Below are positions 30,297-34,731 of a DNA stretch of 34,731 nucleotides, piece after piece. Made by a program: the position numbers and the translations under genes. How positions within the stretch are numbered: the stretch's first letter is position 1; the number at the start of each line of letters is the position of its first letter. The stretch is from a virus: the IMG/VR virus record IMGVR_UViG_3300044623_000430, positions 1 through 34,731 of that record. One strand, written 5' to 3'. The notes beneath the pieces are model-generated. The model worked only from the letters and a program-made list of their open reading frames with translations, was not told the origin of the DNA and did no database searches.

Positions 30297-31273
30297 GCAA
30301 ATTAACAGCAGCAGAAAACATCTTTGAACCATCGGAGGGCAGAGCATTTGTAGAAGGATTACGAAGCGGTGCAATTAAAAGAGGTTTAGGTATTGGCGAC
30401 AAGGTAGCCGACCAGCATTTGGCATACAAGCCTGAGCAATTAGTATTCATTAACGGACACGACAACGTAGGTAAGACCGATTGGATTCTTTGGTACTTCT
30501 GCGTACTAAGCAAAAAGTATAATTTGAAATGGGATATATTTTCAGCAGAAAACTCTATTGGTTCATTGAAAATAAAGATAGCGCAATTCTTAACGGGTGT
30601 AAACATTTTTAAAATACCTGAACTGCAACTGCACAGAACCTTTGACGAAATGAGCGAAATGTTTAACTTTATTCGAAACGATAGGCTTTTTGATGCAAAA
30701 CAGATATTAGAAGTTAGCAGCGGAACTAAATCTAATGGATTGCTTATAGACCCGTACAACTCGCTAAAAGGAATGGGTCTAGGCAACAACAAGCACGAGG
30801 AGGACTATGAGATTTGCGCGCTAATGCGAATATTTTGCAAGCAAACACATAAAAGCCTTTATGTTAACACCCACTTGGTAACGGAGGCAGCAAGAAAGAA
30901 GTTCCCAAAAGACCACGTAAACGAAGGACATTTAATGCCACCCGAAAAAGCCGATACGGAGGGAGGGCAAAAGTTCGCAAATAGAGCCGATGACTTCATA
31001 AGTATTCACCGTATGACGCAACACGCAACGGCATTTAATGTAACGGAAGTTCACGTAAGGAAGGTGAAAGAAACTTTAACTGGTGGCAGCGTAACAAGTA
31101 GGGAAAGCCCATTACTATTCACGATGCAAGACTATTGTAAATTTACTATAGGAGGCAATAACGTACTTGAAACAAAGCCATTACAACAAACATTATCAAC
31201 ACTTAACAACAAGAAAAATGAAGGATTTGAAAAAGAAAGCGTTCAAGAAGATGCAGACCCTTTCCCGTTCTAA
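30293..31273 (+). CDS. DnaB/SF4-type replicative helicase ATPase
   Basis: 326 aa. Overlaps the replication protein by ATGA. Motifs: Walker A GHDNVGKT (55-62) after LVFING, Glu/Asn in FSAENSIGSLK, Walker B NGLLIDPYNSL with Asp153, H4-like SLYVNTHL, and KADTEGGQKFANRADDFISI with the helicase-type GG and arginine region. It lacks the N-terminal primase-interaction domain of full DnaB, so it is a minimal ring-helicase core, common in small phages. The last residues EDADPFPF resemble the acidic tip of SSB proteins, which is unusual. Confidence 0.9.
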   Translation: MSKLTAAENIFEPSEGRAFVEGLRSGAIKRGLGIGDKVADQHLAYKPEQLVFINGHDNVGKTDWILWYFCVLSKKYNLKWDIFSAENSIGSLKIKIAQFLTGVNIFKIPELQLHRTFDEMSEMFNFIRNDRLFDAKQILEVSSGTKSNGLLIDPYNSLKGMGLGNNKHEEDYEICALMRIFCKQTHKSLYVNTHLVTEAARKKFPKDHVNEGHLMPPEKADTEGGQKFANRADDFISIHRMTQHATAFNVTEVHVRKVKETLTGGSVTSRESPLLFTMQDYCKFTIGGNNVLETKPLQQTLSTLNNKKNEGFEKESVQEDADPFPF

Positions 31274-31625
31274 GATAGCAGCAGAGCGCGAAACGGATAG
31301 CCTTAACGATTTATTTAAGGAGGAGGTGATGATAGATTTATCTTTTGACTTAGCACTATGCAACATGATGGCTAAAAAGTCAACAGGCGCAAAAAAAAAT
31401 AATTGGGAAAACATGGCTTTGAGAATAGAAGGATATAAAACATACATCCAGAAAATACATTTAAAGGCAAAAAGAGAGTATCTAATAAACGATATGAAGC
31501 CAAGCGGTATAATTACATTACTTGATGAAAATAAACGCTTACAACGGCTTAATTTAAGTTTGGCAAAACAAAATGATGAATTGAAAACGCAAATTGATAA
31601 CTATGTGGCTAGATTTGGACTATGA
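31218..31625 (+). CDS. Hypothetical charged helical protein, 135 aa
   Basis: Start taken at ATG 31218 (MKDLKKKAFKKMQTL), overlapping the helicase end by 56 bases; the next ATG at 31251 is possible. Very Lys/Arg-rich, predicted all-helical with ENKRLQRLNLSLAKQNDELK coiled coil near the end. It could interact with the helicase or with DNA. No family recognised. It overlaps the next gene in another frame. Confidence 0.55.
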   Translation: MKDLKKKAFKKMQTLSRSKIAAERETDSLNDLFKEEVMIDLSFDLALCNMMAKKSTGAKKNNWENMALRIEGYKTYIQKIHLKAKREYLINDMKPSGIITLLDENKRLQRLNLSLAKQNDELKTQIDNYVARFGL

Positions 31626-31815
31626 AAAAAAAGTTTGGGGTTTACTTGTTTCGATGCAAGTAGGCGAAGAGTTTGATATAATACAAAAAGTAGCGCCACA
31701 AAGACGTGATGAATTTATAAAGATAGTTAAGTATTACATCGACCACGATTGCAGCGATTTAACAGAGGTGGAATTTAATAATGAGTACACTAAAATTAAA
31801 AAATATTTAAAATAA
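31603..31815 (+). CDS. Hypothetical small protein, 70 aa
   Basis: Start taken at ATG 31603 (MWLDLDYEKKVWGLLVSMQV), since upstream TTG/ATA positions are poor; overlap with the previous gene is 23 bases. Contains VGEEFDIIQKVAPQRRDEFI and an acidic patch (HDCSDLTEVEFNNEYTK). The compact amphipathic pattern resembles small wHTH-type phage proteins, but no motif is decisive. Confidence 0.6.
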   Translation: MWLDLDYEKKVWGLLVSMQVGEEFDIIQKVAPQRRDEFIKIVKYYIDHDCSDLTEVEFNNEYTKIKKYLK

Positions 31816-31826
31816 TTATGAAAAAG

Positions 31827-31857
31827 TTTGCAAATCAAAATAAAGGGGCTATATTTG
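31827..31857 (+). promoter_or_regulatory. Promoter (TTTG-19-TATATTTG)
   Basis: TTTG at 31827-31830, 19-nt spacer, perfect TATATTTG at 31850-31857, the textbook Bacteroidetes layout. The block AAAAAGTTTGCAAATCAAAATA repeats that of the promoter at 27080 (one base shorter). It drives the small-gene group from 31900 onward, with a leader ending ACAAACGAT. Confidence 0.7.
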
Positions 31858-31899
31858 TAAACGAGGAAGCAATAACGCAACCTTAAAAAAACAAACGAT

Positions 31900-32058
31900 A
31901 TGAAAAACTATAAAGAAATGACAATCACTGAACTAGCAAAGGCGATTTGTATTTATAACGGGCAAAGAGGAACTGACAAACAGATAAGTGTTTGTAAAAG
32001 TAATTTTCAAAATGACATTACTATAATGCACAACTTCGCGTTTAATAGACTTAAGTAA
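31900..32058 (+). CDS. Small hypothetical protein, 52 aa
   Basis: MKNYKEMTITELAKAICIYN and onward. First gene after the promoter at 31827; its TAA overlaps the next ATG (TAATG). The TITELAKAI start hints at a short HTH-like helix pair, and RGTDKQISVCKSNFQNDI follows, but it is too short to assign. Confidence 0.6.
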   Translation: MKNYKEMTITELAKAICIYNGQRGTDKQISVCKSNFQNDITIMHNFAFNRLK

Positions 32059-32222
32059 TGAAAAACAAAAAACAATGGGGAGGCGCTCGGCAAGGTTCGG
32101 GAGCTAAACCGAAATACTCTGAAAAAACAACAACTATCGCTTTTCGTGTACCGATTAGCAAAGTAGATGAGGTTAAGGAAATAATAAAAAACAAACAAAC
32201 ACAATGGAAAATAAAAAACTAA
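32058..32222 (+). CDS. Ribbon-helix-helix-like regulator, 54 aa
   Basis: GGARQGSGAKPKYSEKTTTI then AFRVPISKVDEVKEIIKNK. The G(A)R.GSG..P linker followed by a (T)I.FRVP..K..E.K..I unit is typical of small phage CopG/RHH-type proteins, in which the strand pairs in a dimer and contacts DNA. It overlaps the next gene start by 19 bases. It could regulate the 31.8-34.6 kb genes. Confidence 0.65.
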   Translation: MKNKKQWGGARQGSGAKPKYSEKTTTIAFRVPISKVDEVKEIIKNKQTQWKIKN

Positions 32223-32476
32223 TCTACGTGTACACTGCAAGCGGTCAGCTAGTGAATAACACACCATTTATAGGTGAGCAGAAAGCACTTGAATTCTTAG
32301 TTAAGATAGCCGAAATAGAATTCGATGTAACCGAAGACGACAAAAGTTTATGGTTAGATGCTATAATAGAAAGATGCAGAATGAACGGTGAAAAATACGC
32401 TGGCTACTACTTCCGACCACGCCCGACAACGGTTTTCAAAACAGCGCAGAAATTTAAAACGGTTAAACATTATTAG
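32204..32476 (+). CDS. Hypothetical protein, 90 aa
   Basis: MENKKLIYVYTASGQLVNNT, then helical IGEQKALEFLVKIAEIEFDV, ending in basic and aromatic residues (YYFRPRPTTVFKTAQKFK). The start follows AAACAAACACA. The alternating strand then helix layout suggests a small alpha/beta fold. No family recognised. Confidence 0.6.
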   Translation: MENKKLIYVYTASGQLVNNTPFIGEQKALEFLVKIAEIEFDVTEDDKSLWLDAIIERCRMNGEKYAGYYFRPRPTTVFKTAQKFKTVKHY

Positions 32477-32477
32477 T

Positions 32478-32813
32478 ATGAAAGCACCCGAAAGAACAAC
32501 TTACATTTGGAAGATTGAAGGCGACGAAAGACGATTGAATATGGTTTGCCCTTCACTTAGCGCGGCAGCTCGATTCTTAGTTGAAAATGGGGCGAAGAAT
32601 TGTAGTATCATTAGCAGCGTGATGAAAACATTGCATCCTCACGTAGATACTGATATACCTATTGGAAATGCCTATATTTTAACGTCATACCTTAAATGGA
32701 AAACAATTGCAAAGCAACAGCAAGAATTAATGATTGAAGCGGCAATTGAACCAAAGCATTTGCGATTTACTGGATTTAATTATAAGTTTAAGGAGAATGA
32801 AGCCAGCTTTTAA
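32478..32813 (+). CDS. Hypothetical protein, 111 aa
   Basis: Start chosen at 32478 (MKAPERTTYIWKIEGDERRL), one base after the upstream stop; an earlier in-frame ATG at 32388 would overlap the previous gene. Contains SLSAAARFLVENGAKNCSII, a helix with Cys, and PHVDTDIPIGNAYILTSYLKW. No catalytic pattern recognised. Confidence 0.6.
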   Translation: MKAPERTTYIWKIEGDERRLNMVCPSLSAAARFLVENGAKNCSIISSVMKTLHPHVDTDIPIGNAYILTSYLKWKTIAKQQQELMIEAAIEPKHLRFTGFNYKFKENEASF

Positions 32814-33090
32814 AATATACAAGTACTACCAATGCTGCAAGCTTATGGCTACGCATAAAATGGTATTTAGAACGTACTACAATCAATCTTGGAAAATAAC
32901 AGATAAGGACATAAAAGACATAAGAAAGCAAGAAAAAAAATTTAGCAAGTACGAAGATTTTAGACCTTACGTTAAACACTATAAGCCAATAATAAAAAGG
33001 GCGTATAATATTTACGGTGGGTTTAAATTGAAATATTTAAGTAAATTAGCAGCAAACTTATCAACAGACTTATATGCGCCGTATTGCTAG
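32797..33090 (+). CDS. Basic, Tyr-rich protein, 97 aa
   Basis: Start at ATG 32797, preceded by TAAGGAGA, one of the few Shine-Dalgarno-like sequences here. The product is very basic and aromatic (MKPAFKIYKYYQCCKLMATH, then KHYKPIIKRAYNIYGGFKLK), suggesting nucleic-acid binding. It overlaps both neighbours by 17 bases. No family recognised. Confidence 0.6.
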   Translation: MKPAFKIYKYYQCCKLMATHKMVFRTYYNQSWKITDKDIKDIRKQEKKFSKYEDFRPYVKHYKPIIKRAYNIYGGFKLKYLSKLAANLSTDLYAPYC

Positions 33091-33364
33091 AACAGACGAT
33101 AACCAACAATTAATAGTTAAGCAGTTGCGCCAGTTAGGGTGTAGCGTTGCGATAACTTCAATGATTGGTAAAGGTTTTCCTGATTTTGTTGTGGGGTATC
33201 AAAACAAAAACTATCTCATCGAATTAAAAGATGGCGCGAAAACAAAAAGCCAAAAAGGGCTAACTATGGATGAGGCTAAGTTCTTCACCGCGTGGAAAGG
33301 TCAGGTTGATAAATGCGAATCATTAGAAGAGATTTGCAAGGTAATAGGAATAATACTTTTTTGA
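33074..33364 (+). CDS. VRR-NUC domain nuclease, 96 aa
   Basis: The VRR-NUC fold is a PD-(D/E)xK nuclease family that includes phage Holliday-junction resolvases and flap nucleases. Motifs: N-terminal RRIARTDDNQQLIVKQLRQL, then ITSMIGKGFPDFVVGYQNKN with Asp37 (GKGFPD), and YLIELKDG with Glu50-x-Lys52. The later KSQKGLTMDEAKFFTAWKGQ matches the family's C-terminal helix. It would resolve branched DNA during RecT-driven replication. It overlaps the previous gene by 17 bases. Confidence 0.9.
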   Translation: MRRIARTDDNQQLIVKQLRQLGCSVAITSMIGKGFPDFVVGYQNKNYLIELKDGAKTKSQKGLTMDEAKFFTAWKGQVDKCESLEEICKVIGIILF

Positions 33365-33365
33365 T

Positions 33366-33542
33366 ATGGGAGATTACGATTTAATGCCGTTCGGGGCATA
33401 CAAAGGAAAGGAACTAATAGAAGTGCCAGCAGAATACTTATTGAATATTCTTAGAAGCGGTGAGGCTACGGGGGAACTGAAAGAGTATATCGAGGATGTT
33501 AAAGATATATTAGAGTTGGAGATGCAAAGTAAATTGAATTGA
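33366..33542 (+). CDS. DUF3820-like small protein, 58 aa
   Basis: MGDYDLMPFGAYKGKELIEV then PAEYLLNIL. The MPFG.YKGK....VPA.YL pattern is that of DUF3820, small proteins of unknown role often beside phage nucleases and recombination genes. It starts two bases after the VRR-NUC stop. Its last codons (SKLN) lie in the first copy of a 17-bp direct repeat. Confidence 0.75.
   Translation: MGDYDLMPFGAYKGKELIEVPAEYLLNILRSGEATGELKEYIEDVKDILELEMQSKLN
33526..33542 (+). repeat. 17-bp direct repeat, copy 1 (AAAGTAAATTGAATTGA)
   Basis: Identical to 33655-33671, 129 bases apart. It covers the end of the DUF3820-like gene including its stop. It also resembles the AAAGTAAATTTGAAT of the late promoters with one T missing. 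Confidence 0.8.
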
Positions 33543-33543
33543 A

Positions 33544-33666
33544 ATGAAAATGCCAAGAAAAATGAAGAAAAGAGTAAGAAGTGGTAATGCTTCAATTCAA
33601 TACTTATGCAAAGCCTTTAGACTTAAACCTGATATTTTTCCCATAATCTCGGAAAAAGTAAATTGA
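33544..33666 (+). CDS. Small basic protein, 40 aa
   Basis: MKMPRKMKKRVRSGNASIQY then LCKAFRLKPDIFPIISEKVN. Strongly basic N-terminus, suited to RNA or DNA binding. It is bounded by the two copies of a 17-bp repeat, each ending in a stop codon, suggesting insertion by recombination between short repeats. Its reality is supported only by tight spacing. Confidence 0.45.
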   Translation: MKMPRKMKKRVRSGNASIQYLCKAFRLKPDIFPIISEKVN

Positions 33667-33671
33667 ATTGA
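33655..33671 (+). repeat. 17-bp direct repeat, copy 2 (AAAGTAAATTGAATTGA)
   Basis: Second exact copy; it includes the end of the 40-aa gene and lies three bases before the ATG of the next gene. Confidence 0.8.
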
Positions 33672-33673
33672 TT

Positions 33674-33898
33674 ATGGAGAAGATAGTTAAATACTCTACT
33701 ATAAAACATGAGAATAGTCAAAAAGAAATATGGCTAAGGTTGTGGATTTATAGGTTAGTTAAGAAGCACAAAAAGGAATTAAAGGAAGAAAGAGGGATAG
33801 ATGTGCAACCAATAAATATAACATTTGGTTTTATGAATGATGATTTTGCACAGAACAATCTGACAATAGCAATACAGTACGAACAATTTAATAATTGA
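33674..33898 (+). CDS. Hypothetical protein, 74 aa
   Basis: Start at ATG 33674 (MEKIVKYSTIKHENSQKEIW); an in-frame TTG at 33668 is inside the repeat and less likely. Basic helical N-terminal half (RLVKKHKKELKEERGIDVQP) and a beta-like second half (ITFGFMNDDFAQNNLTIAIQ). Its stop overlaps the next TTG start. No family recognised. Confidence 0.6.
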   Translation: MEKIVKYSTIKHENSQKEIWLRLWIYRLVKKHKKELKEERGIDVQPINITFGFMNDDFAQNNLTIAIQYEQFNN

Positions 33899-34326
33899 AA
33901 GCCTCAATACATAGCAAGATAGTTAACGGTAAGTGCATCGAGAATAAAGATAGCATCAATAAAGCCTTTGAGCAATACGAAGGTAAGGAGGTGAAGATTA
34001 CGATTGAAGAAAGGAAGGCAACGCGAAGCACGGAACAAAATAACTATTTATGGGGTGTTGTTTACCCTCTACTAAAAAAAGGTTTTTTTGATACACAGGG
34101 CGAAGTTTATTCGATTGAACAGATACACGAAGCAATGAAGCAACGGTACAACTACATTGATAGTATCAATAAACAAACAGGCGACTTCGTAAGGCTACCG
34201 AAAAGCACTACCAAGAACAACACGAAAGAACAAGAAGCCTACCACGAAGAGTTAAGAAGATTTGCGCTCGAATGGTTTAATATCATCATACCGTTGCCGA
34301 ATGAAAAAATTATACTAAATTCGTAG
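33895..34326 (+). CDS. NinB-like recombination protein
   Basis: 143 aa, TTG start overlapping the preceding stop (TTGA); no ATG is near, and the downstream motif is complete. Contains RSTEQNNYLWGVVYPLLKKG (about 44-63), the R(S/T)..QN.YLWGVV.P pattern of NinB/Orf-type proteins, then DFVRLPKSTTKNNTKEQEAY and RRFALEWFNIIIPLPNE near the C-terminus, where the family has STT.L......Y...I..fA.e...i.iP.P. Lambda NinB (Orf) helps RecA-independent recombination and binds ssDNA. It fits with RecT and YqaJ. Confidence 0.85.
   Translation: MKASIHSKIVNGKCIENKDSINKAFEQYEGKEVKITIEERKATRSTEQNNYLWGVVYPLLKKGFFDTQGEVYSIEQIHEAMKQRYNYIDSINKQTGDFVRLPKSTTKNNTKEQEAYHEELRRFALEWFNIIIPLPNEKIILNS
34294..34323 (+). promoter_or_regulatory. 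Possible promoter before the 99-aa gene (TTG-19-TAAATTCG)
   Basis: TTG at 34294-34296, 19-nt spacer, TAAATTCG at 34316-34323, one mismatch from TAnnTTTG. It ends 19 bases before the ATG at 34342 and would feed the group running across the circular join to the terminase. Confidence 0.35.
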
Positions 34327-34341
34327 CAAACAAACAAATCA

Positions 34342-34641
34342 ATGCGAATAAGTGAAAATTTTGATAGCGAGCAAAGGATAATAATCGATAGAATTCTTAG
34401 CGATATGTGGGCAACAATGACGGAGGACAATTGCAAAGAATATTATGAGTATTTAAAAGAAAAGCTATATTTACACCAAGTGCCGAAAGAAGTGGATTAT
34501 AGACACGTATTAAAACAAAGATTGCACGGTAGGATAAAATGGTCTTTGATTACTTGCAATGTACCGCGATTACTTAAAATGGAACAAGACAAGGACAAAT
34601 ATAAACGACCGTACTTCATCGAAATAATGACAAGAATATGA
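34342..34641 (+). CDS. Hypothetical protein, 99 aa
   Basis: MRISENFDSEQRIIIDRILS and onward. Mixed charged helical protein with HVLKQRLHGRIKWSLITCNV near the middle and a basic ending (KDKYKRPYFIEIMTRI). The ATG follows CAAACAAATCA. Its TGA overlaps the next ATG by four bases and its 3' end lies in the terminal overlap, so the gene is complete only once the circle is recognised. No family recognised. Confidence 0.65.
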   Translation: MRISENFDSEQRIIIDRILSDMWATMTEDNCKEYYEYLKEKLYLHQVPKEVDYRHVLKQRLHGRIKWSLITCNVPRLLKMEQDKDKYKRPYFIEIMTRI

Positions 34642-34731
34642 ATACAAAAATAAAAGCAGTAGTAAAAGGAGTTTTGATAGTAGGGGTGGTTGCATCGTTT
34701 ATTGGTATTACCTACTTCTCCAGCTTTGCGA
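34605..34731. repeat. Terminal overlap, right copy
   Basis: Exact repeat of positions 1-127. Includes the first 94 bases of the 48-aa membrane protein gene (34638-34731), which is complete at 34-180. Confidence 0.95.

Noticed and set aside
31818-31886. A 22-aa ORF before 31900
   Set aside because: It consists of the promoter boxes themselves (TTTG and TATATTTG), so it is not coding.
1-34731. Temperate lifestyle
   Set aside because: An HTH protein and divergent promoters are present, but no integrase, transposase, CI/S24 repressor or partition gene was found in a complete circle.
1-34731. CRISPR array
   Set aside because: No regularly spaced repeats were found; the repeats seen are single pairs.

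Overview
This window looks like the complete genome of a small tailed phage (siphovirus type) of a Bacteroidetes host. The first 127 bases are repeated exactly as the last 127 bases (34605-34731), so the molecule closes into a circle of 34,604 bp. The Bacteroidetes assignment rests on three things. Promoters fit the TTTG / TAnnTTTG pattern of that phylum. Most start codons lack a Shine-Dalgarno sequence and instead follow A/C-rich leaders such as CAAACAAA. Several proteins belong to types common in phages of that phylum: a DUF4494-like protein, an M15 endolysin, a tail fibre with QVLTV and MTSAQR motifs, and a replication protein beginning MAKELPYFKFF. No integrase, CI-type repressor or parA/parB was seen, so a lytic lifestyle is more likely, though this is an inference from absence.

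Layout: 0-1 kb holds small accessory genes including a lipoprotein. From 1 to 8.6 kb lie packaging and head genes (TerS-like, TerL, portal, prohead protease, major capsid protein, connector proteins) and the likely tail tube protein. From 8.6 to 18.3 kb lie tail genes (chaperone/completion candidates, 827-aa tape measure, tail-tip proteins, 522-aa fibre). From 18.3 to 21.9 kb is a lysis region (membrane proteins, M15 peptidase endolysin, spanin-like protein). From 21.9 to 24.4 kb is the only reverse-strand block, eight small unknown genes. A divergent control region with a repeated 14-bp palindrome-cored motif lies at 24.44-24.61 kb. From 24.6 to 27.1 kb is the recombination operon (HTH protein, RecT, YqaJ exonuclease, DUF4494-like). 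From 27.1 to 29.4 kb is an AT-rich two-gene cassette. From 29.6 to 34.6 kb are replication and nucleic-acid genes (replication protein, SF4 helicase, RHH protein, VRR-NUC nuclease, DUF3820-like, NinB-like) mixed with small unknown genes.

The best candidate for an unusual system is the 27.1-29.4 kb cassette. One gene encodes a GNAT-like acyltransferase domain fused to a phage DNA-methyltransferase-like domain with a CPPY motif. The next encodes a Cys-rich GP88-like, probably radical-SAM-type protein. Hand-counted GC in sampled lines is about 30-33% there against about 42% in the helicase gene downstream. Its right border carries a short GC-rich structured segment that resembles the 3' part of a tRNA. 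By analogy with phage Mu Mom, a GNAT-fold DNA-modifying enzyme, I infer that the pair builds an unusual base modification on phage DNA. This is untested.

Expression of the structural genes seems tuned by a family of four related promoters with a constant 17-nt spacer (before portal, protease/capsid, tail tube and fibre genes) and by hairpin terminators after the capsid, the small head protein and the tail tube genes. This isolates the two most abundant virion proteins as boosted units.
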